DNA from: Schistocerca nitens
Taxonomy: Eukaryota > Arthropoda > Insecta > Orthoptera > Acrididae
Assembly: GCF_023898315.1 (NCBI RefSeq)
Contig: NC_064622.1
Span: 170,148,178-170,212,177, forward strand
Length of the DNA stretch: 64,000 bases
Reading direction: 5' to 3'
Below, in pieces: positions 32,640 to 43,400 of the stretch; the first letter of the stretch is position 1; the number at the start of each line of letters is the position of its first letter. A program made the translations under genes and the position numbers. The notes below the pieces were generated by a model, which did not search any database, had not been told where the DNA came from, and saw nothing but the letters and a program-made list of their open reading frames with translations.

Positions 32640-33190
32640 CACAGTTCTGTTACATCCGGTGTCGAACGTGAATGTAGGATGGAAATCTGCAACGGTCAAC
32701 GCAATAAACAGTAGGCAACTCGGGTGTCGAACCGCGGACAGGATGGCAAGCAGTCGGCGTGTCCGCGCCGCGCAGTTCCTAGTATTGACGCTGCGGCGCC
32801 GCCGCCTCATTTCCATAATACGGGGATTCCCCTTTTTTTATCATTCCGTTTGCCGCGTCTAAGTAGCGCCGTTTAGCGCTGCCTGCGATAATTAGACGGG
32901 CGCCACGCGCTTTTTTCAACCTGCTCGTCGCCGCGCATGCGCCGGCTGCCTCTCGGTGCGCTAATTACACGCTTTTACGGCGATTCCGGTGGTTATCGGC
33001 TATTAGATAACCGCAGGCCGGTTACAGGCGAGCGGCTTTAAGTTCACGGCACTTTGCTCCGGTCCGCGTGCACGCAATGCCCCGGCCGGACAGGCGTGGG
33101 GAATTCTTGACTGACGTCTGTGCGTCCGACTTGCAGACAAGCCGCGGCCGGGGTTCGGCGTTTAATATCCCCGTTTAAGCGCCGCTTAGT
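32640..33190. other. CpG-dense block 5
   Basis: GC- and CpG-rich DNA (gctcgtcgccgcgcatgcgc near 32924, ggccggggttcggcgtttaa near 33146) containing TAAT cores in GC surroundings (gataattagacggg 32887, gctaattacacgc 32959). No domain-bearing frame and no transposon ends. Confidence 0.5.
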
Positions 33191-33199
33191 AAAACGGGG

Positions 33200-33631
33200 T
33201 TGATTTTCAACTGTGCGAGTTTATCACGCCTCCACCTTCTGATTTTTTAAATTATAATTCGCCTTCTCATAATCCCGTACCACGACAGCGTAAAAAAACT
33301 GACTGTGCTGCGAAAATGTAGTAAATCCTACTTTAGGCGCTACACTGTGAGTCGGATAGATAACTGTAATCCTGAAGCGTTAAATGGAAAATAAATTGCC
33401 ATTGTATCTGCGTTACTCTTTAGGAGTGAGGTATAAATCAGTAACACTCCTCCCACCACCAAGTCATTAAAGAATCGAACTCCGACGTATAAAATGCCTG
33501 ATTACCTTACAAATGAGCTAATGTGTAAAATTTTCACGTTAAGCAGAGAAGCGAGAAGAACTTTAGAAAAGGTTTGAAATTATGTTTAAATTTTGTTGGA
33601 AGTCGCTAAGTCCTCTCATTAAAAAACACTG
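33200..33631. other. Spacer with a two-copy repeat
   Basis: The segment 33462-33560 resembles 51660-51755, sharing caaagaatcg-type, tataaaa and ttaccttacaaatgagctaa/ttatcttacaaatgagttaa blocks. This is a diverged low-copy repeat of unknown kind. Confidence 0.45.
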
Positions 33632-33933
33632 GTTACTTATAATCGGTCTTGATTGCAAAACGTTTATTCATATGACCGGTTTCGGTTCATCTAGAACCAA
33701 CTTCAGACCTGTAACGATAATGATACTAATTTACTATTTCACGAATGCAAACCTTTTTCACCCTATCTAATGAACATCAATTGTACCAGAACGTTAGATA
33801 GGATGAAAAAAGATTTGTATTCGTGAAATAGTAAATTATTATCATCATAGTTACAGATCTGAAGATGGTTCTAGATGAACCGAAACCGGTAATATGAAAA
33901 AACATTTTGCAACCAAAACGGATTATAAGTAAC
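33632..33933. repeat. Compact inverted repeat, 139-bp arms
   Basis: The arms at 33632-33770 and 33794-33933 pair along their length with scattered mismatches, leaving a 23-nt loop. Landmarks are gttacttataatcgg versus ccgttttggttgc-side complement, accggtttcggttcatctag versus ctagatgaaccgaaaccggt (exact), and aatttactatttcacgaat versus attcgtgaaatagtaaatt (exact). The gtttcggttcat...cttcag motif also occurs in LTR-like copy A (near 23219). Confidence 0.88.
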
Positions 33934-34210
33934 ATTGTAAAATCACTGATTGCGGCTACCCTATGAGACACTATGTCTGTTTTTGGAAAAAACACTGGAT
34001 CGGTATAGTGTGGGTTAATTTACTATCTATTTCAAGCAAACGTCAGATTCCCGCGCGTATCAACGTTTTAAGCCGTCATATCTCCTGTAACATACAATGA
34101 AATAATTTTGCACGTATATTTAGTGGTTTTCCTGAATAATATCTGCAAAATAATTTGCGAATAGTTAGTAATAAAGAAGTAATAAATTAAAAGGCCATTC
34201 ATTACGTATG

Positions 34211-34412
34211 GCCGGCCGCGGTGGTCTAGCGGTTCTGGCGCTGCAGTCCGGAACCACGGGACTGCTACGGTCGCAGGTTCGAATCCTGCCTCGGGCATGG
34301 GTGTGTGTGATGTCCTTAGGTTAGTTAGGTTTAAGTAGTTCTATGTTCTAGGGGACTTATGACCTAAGATGTTGAGTCCCATAGTGCTCAGAGCCATTTG
34401 AACCATTTGAGC
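34211..34412 (+). mobile_element. SINE, subfamily A1
   Basis: Head gccggccgcggtggtctagc, B box near 34276, full tail. An 11-bp duplication, cattacgtatg, flanks it at 34200-34210 and 34413-34423. Confidence 0.95.
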
Positions 34413-34423
34413 CATTACGTATG

Positions 34424-36178
34424 AGCAGAGAAACTATAGTAAGCAATGAACTTCTTCATTTCATCTTTTAGTGGGTGGGGGCCGGGGGGGTGGGAGGTAG
34501 TTTCGAAAAGGTTTGAAATTCTTCTATTTCTCAAATACTGGATGAATATACACTTGTTTTCAGTAATATTGAGTTCCTATTCCTAACTCCGTAACAACGC
34601 AAAATGGGAACTAAAGTAAGTCCGAAAATCGTTCGTTTGTAAGTTGTTACTGAAAGTTAACTTCCAAGGCGTTGCAAGGTTTGTTCGTAACCAGCAATTA
34701 ACATTATTAGTGTTGTATAATCGAGTAACGATTTTACTGGGCGGAAGAAATTTCTCATGGTCAGTGCAGGCTAGCCCCAGCAGAAGTTTGAGATTCATGT
34801 GTGGGCCTGGTGTTGTAGGCTACTTTCCAGCTACGCCCATATGTTTTCACAGTACATCTCGGAAAATTTGCACAGACCAAAAGTATAAACGACTGAAAAC
34901 GGAACATGTAGATTACTGTTGTTGCTTTCATAGTTCTAGCAGATATGAAGATGTTAGCTGATATATCTCTTATGAAGGAGAATAAAAATCATTTAGTACC
35001 GCATACATTCATTTTTAACTCCAACCACCTTTGTTTATTAACTTCGTATATTTGCGATCGATTTCAAAGGTAACATAAAAGAGAACAAAGAAAATAAGCC
35101 ATGGCATGGAGGCAAACGAGATGGTTCTGTCTTACGATGACCTGATACAATTGCAGATGTATAATACCCTGATTAGCACGCTAATTGTACGAAGATTAAG
35201 CTTTTTCGTCTTGAAGACCATTAGAAGTCATTAAGTAAACCCGGTTGGAGACAAAGGTTGCAATAACTGAGAATAAACAGTGTTCCTTTACCGTAACAAA
35301 TTGTAGATCCCTGTCTTTTCTCATCAACTTTATTCGCTACACGCTAACCGAGTGTTTGCAAGTTATAAACGAGCGCCTCTTGTTTGCTTGCTCATACGAG
35401 TTATGATAAAGTCTTCTTATAGCAGCGAATGATATAAGTAAATGATAATGGCGTCAGTACGAAATTCATGATGAATTTTTTTGCCTCTGTTCCGTGAATT
35501 TCACCAACTAGCAGTGTGTCCAACTGCCTGAAGTATTGTTTTCTCTTTTTTTTTTTTTTTTTTGAGTACAGCCGTGTTCTGTCGGTTGAACTATTTCCCT
35601 ACCGACCTGTCTCGTATCACAACGGGGCCGACTGAACGGCTCGCTCCTGCGGTCTCGCCCCTTTGTTGTTAACCGTCCCGTGATATCTGTGTCGTTATCG
35701 ACGGCGATAAACACAGCAGCATGCGTGTAAACAAGCAAGACAGAGGAAGAACGATATGGGACACTGGCCGCCTGAACAGGAAAGCTTTTCAAAGTGTGCT
35801 GAGGAGCAGAAGAAATGTGGAAGGCAAGTGCAAGAGAAAGCGCCATGAGCCGTTAGAGGATAAGTAAGATCTCTCGGCGAGGATAATGGGAGGACCGGCC
35901 AGAGGATTAAAAAAAGTAGTAGGTAAAGCAGCAAGAGTGAGCTGAATGGGATTGTGGGTCTCTATTGTCTGTAATTCGAATTGCAGTACCAGTTCACCGA
36001 AGCGGTGGACTACTTAAAAAGGAACGGGATAAAACTAGAGACCCTATTTGTAATTAAAAATAGTGTTTTTGTTGCATGTACGTGATGATATGACAAACAT
36101 ATTACTTGTAGGTAAAACAAACTGAAATTTTTCTGAAATTTGTGTGAAATACTTTTCTAAAGATAAATATACGTATAT
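34424..36178. other. No gene recognised
   Basis: Overlapping frames at 34644-34961 (plus) and 35508-35934 (minus) have no domains. A G-rich run (34476-34496) and an 18-T run (35546-35563) are the only simple repeats. Confidence 0.45.
35546..35563. repeat. Poly-T tract (T18)
   Basis: Homopolymer; it has no adjoining SINE or LINE sequence that I can recognise. Confidence 0.9.
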
Positions 36179-36730
36179 GTAGTGGAACTTCCCATCAGAA
36201 AAATTATACATGACTGTGCTTAAACTGACACACAATGTTTTTAGCGCAACGCAATCTGATTCAAAAATCCCTACAAAAGAATTGCCCTGACTAACATTAA
36301 CCTATACCTTTCACAAATCACTTACCTCACAAAAATCTTCGTTACTCGAACTAATGCAATACAGCGAGCGCCACTACTGCCAGCTAAATAAAAGATTCAA
36401 TCTACGGAAGGCACTAACTACTGATAGGCATAGTTAGCAAATGAAAGATTTTGATAGAGAACAAACAATGTATTTACCTTAATAGTCATAATATATATAG
36501 CAGTTCATGACATCCAGTCTTACAAATTTTAAAACTCCGCCATCTCACTCCCCACATCCACCACTGCTGGCGGCTCACCTCCAACTGCGCAACGCTACGC
36601 CAGTGTTGCCAACTCTAAAAAACCTATGTCGCTAGATTCAATATCAAAAGTCGCTAGAAAGTCGCTAAAAGTGGTTTTACTAGGGGTGTGCTGAAAATTT
36701 CGTGCTGTGAATGGTGCAATAAGCCAGTGA

Positions 36731-36744
36731 GGGGGGGGGGGGGG
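36731..36744. repeat. Poly-G tract (G14)
   Basis: Homopolymer inside the left end of the hAT element. Confidence 0.9.
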
Positions 36745-37063
36745 TGTAATAAAATATTAATAAAAATTCTCATGTGTAATTGCTATATTGTCTTAATTAA
36801 ATGACGCATCGCTTGCAACAACATACATATAAAATACGCTAACGTTTAATTAAACATGTTATCATAATTGACGCAACACGTAAATTGTTGTTTCAATAAC
36901 ATTAGTCAAATATACTAGAAATATACAACTATATTTGTAACAAAAGAAAGTAAGAACTCAAATTAGGTTACAAAATATATACATACCGGTATGCGAGCTA
37001 TTCATCGTCGTCACTCAGAAGATCGAATGACTCTTCTGTTTCATGCTCTGACAGAACTGTAGT

Positions 37064-38794
37064 TCATGTAGAGGGTTGAACGTCGATCAAAAGATGATGT
37101 TGCAGTTCGACTGGTTTTGTCGCAAAAGAATAAGTTTTGTTCGTTCCAATAAGCTCCAATACGTCTGACGGTATGTTAGAAGATGCACAATCTTTATTTT
37201 GTTTCTTCAGCTGGTCTCTCAATATGATCAAAGCATTAATTGTCTTTAACGATAATCTGTTACGTTGTTTAGTTTTTATAATGTTCATAGAACTGAATAT
37301 TCTTTCCACTTCTGCATTTGAATGCGGTAGGCATAGAACAGTCATTGCCAGCTGTGAAATCAAAGAAAACGGCTTCTCCCCTGCGGCATTTTTATACTGC
37401 AAAACCTCACTCCAAAATCGAACAGTGTTAGTAGTGTTATTCCACATAATGAAGTTGATATTGTGCCGTTCTTGCAGCATACCGTCTATGAAATCGCCAC
37501 TAAAACCCAATTCTTTGGCTTCATCCGCTACAGCATTATTTTTATTCACTTTTAGTGTTTCTTCAACATTCAGCATTGACATTTTTTCCAGGATCGTAAC
37601 GTTACTTGGCAGTCTTTGTTGAATTTCTTTTATGCTATTTGTACGTCTTTTAAAGCATGTTTAAGGTAAATCGTGTAAAGATGATTTGAGTCGTCACAAT
37701 ACATCTTGTACAAACGATCGGCAGTGTAACAATTGTCTTGAACCATAGCAAGTGATAAATGTAGCTTTAGTTCTTCCCACTGCTCCAGAATTCTTGGTAT
37801 TGCTGGTTCAATTGAAAGCCAACATGTTGCGCAGACCTTCAAAATTTTTAGTGGCTGTTTTCCACAATTTATTGTCTCATAAACATTTTTATATTCCTCT
37901 TGTCTTTTGGGTGAAATGAAGAACCAATTGTAGGTTTCCCGTACAAGAAACTATGTTTCTAGGTATGGTATTCACTGAGGTGTGCGAAACTGCAAGCTGT
38001 AGAGTGACAAATACAACGTATCAATACCAAATGCTTCAAACCATATTCTCTCTTGAGTTGTTCGAAAAGCCCATTGTTTATTCCAACCATTGCAGAAGCA
38101 TGATCTGTGCCAATTCCCACCATATTAGCGATTGGAAGTTTGAGATCTTTCAAAGAATTCACAAAAACAGAACCAGATTTCTTGCATCTGCAGTTTCTAC
38201 TACAGCGAGTTTGAGAAATGCTGATCTAATGGTTTGGTTGTTTACACTATAGTACCGTATAATGATACCTAGAATTTTAGATATTGATACATCTATGGAT
38301 TCATCTATTGGTACACTGTATTTTTGGTTACCTATATCTTCAACCAATAATTGTGTAAAATATGGAGCCAAAATTTAAGTTATACTGTTGGTGCACTTTG
38401 TACGATGTAATTGCATGTTTTTAGCGCCCTCATCACCGGAAATCACCTTCTTGCACAGTATTCCTAAATGATCTACAGCTAAAATAGAACAATTTTCAGC
38501 AATAAATAAAGAAAGGGTGCCTTCCGCTCTGCTTGCTATTCTAACTGTAGTTTTCGGAACAATTTTCACAGGTAAGGTGGTTTGTGTTTCTTTTTAAATC
38601 AATTTATGCTTAATAGTTTTCGAATGCTTTCTAATATCACACAATTTAGCGTAAAACTCTGTTGCACATACTTGACATCTTGCCTTGGATAAGTCTCCAA
38701 CGACTGGTTTCAGCCAACCATTGAATTCAGGTTCTGCTTCTCACTTATCTCGATATTTTTGAGCGTACTGCTTCTTCTTCTGCGGTAAATCCAT
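37064..38794 (-). pseudogene. hAT transposase pseudogene
   Basis: From the ATG at 38794: MDLPQKKKQYAQKYRDK, a stop, then the zinc-binding CQVCATEFYAKLCDIRKHSK. DESIDVSISKILGIIIRYYS is the first acidic motif (family DESTDVS). GIGTDHASAMVG is the second, followed by CICHST. The C-terminus at 37582-37064 holds the hAT dimerisation region LCLPHSNAEVERIFSSMNII, continuing KTKQRNRLS. At least two in-frame stops and several frameshifts (e.g. an extra T near 38162) inactivate it. The domain order is complete, so the copy decayed after insertion and was not truncated. Confidence 0.9.
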
Positions 38795-39668
38795 TGTATA
38801 AGCCACCACAACATAAGTTTCACCAATTTATAATCACTGAAAATACATTAAAACTCAGGCGAACTAGAGGTCAAGAAACAATCTTCTCACTCGGTAACTC
38901 GATATCAGTCATATTGTTCATTGTTTAAAACGTAATAATGTCTGAGATACCCCCACCGAATTATTCTTGCGTTACCACTGTGCATGTGGTAATAATTTGA
39001 CTGCGAGTTAGCATTTCGAAAAATTAGAGGTTGCTGGACAGAAATGTATTTTATTGTACTCAATATTACGTATGTTTTTTGTCAATTCGAAAAATAAAGG
39101 GAGTTAAAAAGTTGAATTATAGATCGATACGCTATCGACGATAACAGGCTAGTGGGTAATGAATAATGAATTGCTCTATAGTCAAGGTTTTCTTACTCTT
39201 TAGGCAATTCCCACATTCAGGTTTACTAAATGCTGAACAGTGCTACATGATCTGCTAAGAACTTAATTTAACTTAGTAAATCTAGAACAAAGTCAGTGTA
39301 GTACCCATTCTATCGTTAAAATCTTAGTTTTGTTAATGAAAATATTGGCCCAAAATAGTTTTGATTTGTGCTTCAAAAGTCGTCAGTACTCCAAAAGTCG
39401 CCAGATTAGTCGCTAAATAATTTTTGTCGCTAAAAAGTTTTCTTTTGTCGCTAAGACGAAGGCAAAAGTCGCCATTTCTAGCGACAAAGTCGCTAAATTG
39501 GCAACACTGCGCTACGCGCTGTTAACAGCCAACAGCCCAACACTACAATAGCGAATATTACAACAATGCCACCCAGCCACAGACTGCACACAGCACAGCC
39601 AGTGATTTTCATACAGAGCGCTACGTGGCGTTACCAATATAAAAACCTAGACAGCCTACTTACAGTAG

Positions 39669-40550
39669 AAATACCTTAAAGGAAATCTAATGACACTGTT
39701 CTGTTGTCTACAATTCAGCTGAAGTTAATCGACTACAGGAGCAAGGCATTACTGTAGGATGCGTGAAACAACAAATGTATCAAAGGCTAGACTGATAGTG
39801 AAGACGTAATTACGACTATTATGGAAGCTACATGGAGGTGGTCGGGAAAAGTATCCTGGAGAATGGCTGATAGCTTGACAAAGGATGGTCTGTACTGGAT
39901 TCCTAAGGTTAAGGCCGAGAAGGTCGAGACGACGGTCTGATGGAAGGTGGACAAATGATGACAGAGAACGTACTAGAGGAGCAAGATTGCGTGTGAATAA
40001 CGACTGTAACTCTTAACGAACTCTGCTGAGGTCCTTCATCCAGTAGGTTTGCTAAATATTTTGCGGTTTCTATAAAATGACTGTCCTTCATCGTCTGCGC
40101 GTTGCGTTTTCGTGTATAAAAGAGAGCTGTTTGAATGGTTAGTTGAAAAAATCGTTTCTTGTCATTTACTATAAGAATTATGAAATTAGAGCCAGGATAT
40201 ATTTCTCTTGTTTTCACGAAATGTCATACAAGAGTGTCCATAACAGTTAAAAGACAAAATTTTCGTAAAAAAGCAGTATTGTTATACATTGCTCTTTCCA
40301 ATCTTCATGCCATTGCAGCAGCATAAATTCGAGTATATTTGTCATATTGTGTTCATATTTGTCAATTTGTGTTCGCCCACCTAACAATAGTCGACGGTGT
40401 ATAACTCAGTTGTGTAACGAAGAAAAAAATTACCGGTCTTATAATCCACCTTCACATAGTTCATGTACAAAGAAACGACTGAAGGGGTGTTAGCGCATTG
40501 CGACTCGTCTATGTGCTGGTCAGTACAGGTAGAGTACACACTCGAATCAG
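39669..40550. other. No gene recognised
   Basis: Sequence around 39830-39950 has the style of a decayed RT C-terminus (tggctgatagcttgacaaag), but no motif can be read with confidence. A 102-codon minus frame (39909-40217) has no domain. Confidence 0.35.
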
Positions 40551-40560
40551 ACAAGGGTCT

Positions 40561-40797
40561 CCGCAGTTCATGGTCTCGCGGTCGCGTTCTCGCTTCCCGA
40601 GGACGGGGTCCCGGGTTCGATTCCATGCGAGGCCATGGATTTTCCCGTGCCTCGAGAATGACTGGGTGTTTGTGCTGTTCTCTTCATTTCATCATCATTC
40701 ATGAAAGTGGCGAGTTTGGACTGAGCAAAGGTTGGGAAATTGTACGGGCGCTGATAGCCTCGCAGTTGAGCGCCCAACAAACCAGTCGTCATTATCA
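40561..40797 (+). mobile_element. SINE, family C (A2-type head, ATCAT body)
   Basis: The head is related to A2 (cggtcgcgttctcgcttccc, B box GGTTCGATTCC near 40614), then atgactgggtgtttgtgctg. The body, instead of the A tail, reads tcatttcatcatcattcatg and ends in cagttgagcgcccaacaaac. Ends are approximate; no clear duplication. Confidence 0.8.
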
Positions 40798-41429
40798 AGA
40801 AACAATGATAGGGAAGGAAGTCATCTGTGACCTAGTTCACAGAACCATACTGGTATTCTTCTCAGGTGGTTTACGAAATCAAGGGGAGGTGAACAGGCTG
40901 CTTCGACGCCCATTCACCACGAATGCGTGCAGGCAGTGAATGCATCCAATACAGTTTTATGTGTTCCCTAGTTCCTTTCTTCTCCTGTTCAAGGTTTCCA
41001 AATTTTGTAATCTGTTCCTAAATGTACTTTGTAATTATGTGTTATATTAAGGAAAGTAACGTTCGAGAAACTTAGGTTTCTCACATGTTTCTGTTCTGTC
41101 ATTTCTAGAATTATTTTCTGTGTTCTGTGGTAATATTAAATAAGTTTACGAAATGGCACGGCACCGTAGAAACGTCGTATTTCCCGGCATGCAATATCAG
41201 CGAGTTGTTGATACTTTACTTTTTCCTAACTTTGCTACGAAGGCTATTACAATAGAATTCCGTGCTACGTTAAACGAGCAGTGAGCAGAAGGAATCGATT
41301 TATTCCTGGATCATTACTGGAACTACCAACATATAGTAACAAAGTGTTAGAGTCTGCAGAAAAAATGTTGTGAGATATGTAATACTAATTATTGTTCATT
41401 TTTTAATATGGTCATGGAGGAAACAATGG
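40798..41429. other. No gene or repeat recognised
   Basis: Short frames only. Confidence 0.4.
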
Positions 41430-41670
41430 AAGCATCCGAATAATCTCTAAAGTTTGAAGGAATAAGTGGAAGAAAGGAAACAACCAATAAATCAGATGTT
41501 AAGTTTTTACCGATGGTCTTACCCTTTTAGACAGTAACCGGAAGAATAATGGAGATCTTGCATGAAATGTTTGAGAAAACGCGTCTATAAGTTTTATATG
41601 AAGATACAGAATATATGGAACTCAGACAACAAGGAGAGAAATGCTAGGGGGTAAACTATGAGAAGATTAT

Positions 41671-41861
41671 ATGTGTGTGTGAATTCTAAGGGACCGAACT
41701 GCGGAGGTGATCGACCCTAGACTTACACAGTACTTAAACTAACTTATGCTAAGAACAAGACACACACACACCCATGCCCGAGGGAGTACTCGAACCTCCG
41801 GCGGGAGGGGCAACGCAATCTGTGACATGGCGCCTCAATCCTCGCGGCCACTCCGCGCGGC
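41671..41861 (-). mobile_element. SINE, family F (related tail, different head)
   Basis: In reverse orientation the head carries a B box in gaggttcgagtactccctcg (complement of 41783-41802). The tail (cttagcataagttagtttaa, then gtctaggg) is a diverged form of the A-family tail. A possible duplication, agatta, lies at 41664-41669 and 41865-41870. It lies within a decayed LINE. Confidence 0.8.
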
Positions 41862-42078
41862 TATAGATTAAAATGACAGATAAATTCATGTACTTGGGGA
41901 AATATACTCAAATCCATGGGACTGGACAAAGAGGCAGTCAAAGGGATAAAATTAGACTTTGCTTAAAACTAACACAGGGCAGGTACAATAAGCGAGCGAT
42001 ATCGTTCTAGCCCAAAATCAGGCACTATATTTCATTTATAAAACCAGAAATACTGTATGCTTCGCAGTGTGTTACTTT

Positions 42079-42097
42079 AAAAAAAAAAAAAAAAAAA
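42079..42097. repeat. Poly-A tract (A19)
   Basis: Homopolymer within the decayed LINE. Confidence 0.9.
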
Positions 42098-42590
42098 CAG
42101 GTTGAAGAATTTGAAAAGAAAGGTAGGGGGTTTCTCCGGAAAATCCTGGGATCCCAGCAGACTACTCATGGCAAAAACAAGGAGGTTTACAAGCGCATAG
42201 AAAAGATCACGAATACAATGCAGAAATGGCGGTAGGAATTTTATGGCCATCTAGTAACAACTGACGAAAACTGACCGGCCAAAAAGATTTTCTACTAAAT
42301 TACATCATTAAACCACACCTCTAAGTAGGTAGAAGATGTCAAAAGAGATGCACAACGAACTGGTATTACTATAGACGTCATCCAAAACAGAGAAGTATTC
42401 AGTAGCAAAGTCAATATTATAATATAATTTGAAGATAATGTACTAAAAAGAAGATCCAGACTTTGTACTTCCGACGAGGAGAGAGAAAAAAAAGAAGAGG
42501 AAGAATGTAGAGGTGCTGGAAAGAGAGGAAAAGGAAGGCCAAGGGAAGAGATGAAAAGAACGGACAAAAAGAAACTTTAAATTCTTCGCG

Positions 42591-42829
42591 GTCCATAGCC
42601 AGATTTGGAAGGAAAAAAAGGATGTTAGTTATAGCTGTTTGTAGCTTTTTACGCCAATCTAAATATTCATCATTTAACATCTATGTTAAAAACATCGATG
42701 TTTGACGACGATTATCGTTAGCTACAGATGAGAAGACATAGATGATGAAATCGAAATCAGCACCGGTGATATGACTACTTCGCACGACACTACCCTTTTT
42801 GCATATTGGATGAGGCTCGTCTGTATGAA
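42591..42829. other. Spacer, nothing recognised
   Basis: Short frames only. Confidence 0.35.
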
Positions 42830-43400
42830 ATATACTGCGACCTGACGGCGGTACGCTCCGCTAGCGAACGCCAGCTCGCCCGCAGATTTCGCTGTAGCAG
42901 CCGGCGCGGAGCACAATCGCCGTGTTTTGTCAGCACTGCAGACGTTCCGCCGCGGAAACAAAAGGCGGTCGCGGGCAGCACGTGATTGTCGCAGCGGCGG
43001 CATCTCGGCCGCTTTTGTATGGTAATCCCAACCAGCAAAGACACACACCTGCAGCCAGCCGGGCCGCAGGCCGACCGCACAGGCCGGCGGAAATTAAAAC
43101 GAAAGGAGGAGAAAGAAAAAGAATGGCCGCCCGTAATTAATATCGCGTTACAGGTGTCTTGTAATACCATCAGCGATTACCATCTACACAGCGCGCAAAA
43201 ACGCGCCTTACTCTGGCCACTGTTGTGTTCCGCCTCGTTCCTTTTTATCGTGTTTTCCGCTTTTACTTTCCGGGCACTCCCGTCGGCGGAAATTGGGCGC
43301 GAGGGGCCACGTTCGGCGGACGACGGCAGCAAGACAGTGGTATCGGTGTGCGCTATCGTGCAGGAAGTACGGCCATTATTTGTGTACCCCTGGTGTCTAT
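42830..43400. other. CpG-dense block 6
   Basis: CpG-rich stretch (ccggcgcggagcacaatcgc near 42901, cgtcggcggaaattgggcgc near 43281). It includes gtaattaatat (43133-43143), which recurs identically in block 8. Frames on both strands (126 and 142 codons) lack domains and have GC-driven composition. Candidate regulatory island. Confidence 0.5.

Larger units (their letters stand above)
36601..39509 (-). mobile_element. hAT DNA transposon, 2.9 kb, ends intact
   Basis: The terminal repeats are cagtgttgccaa at both ends, with a perfect 8-bp duplication cgctacgc at 36593-36600 and 39510-39517. Subterminal clusters of gtcgcta/tagcgac lie inside each end (three at 36628-36672, about seven at 39379-39496) and are probably transposase-binding sites. 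The transposase lies on the minus strand. It is inserted into an LTR-like repeat. Confidence 0.93.
36183..39664. mobile_element. Solo-LTR-like repeat, copy B, split by a hAT element
   Basis: It starts TGGAACTTCCC and ends CTACTTACA, with a 4-bp duplication gtag at 36179-36182 and 39665-39668. After removing the hAT insertion and one 8-bp duplication it is ~565 bp, like copies A and C. The minus strand has a TATA-like tatatatattatgac near 36487-36501, so the LTR may read leftward. No internal retrotransposon is present. Confidence 0.78.
41430..42590 (+). mobile_element. Decayed LINE, RT C-terminal part, with SINE inside
   Basis: Broken plus-strand frames read KPEILYASQCVTL (~42041-42078), FLRKILGSQQTTHGKNKEVY (~42132-42190) and a YGHLV motif near 42242. 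This is the order expected at the end of a non-LTR reverse transcriptase. The A19 run at 42079-42097 is internal. Many stops; ends uncertain. Confidence 0.6.

Noticed and set aside
37137-37622. 161-codon plus-strand frame
   Set aside because: It is antisense to the hAT dimerisation region, which gives a clear protein on the other strand.
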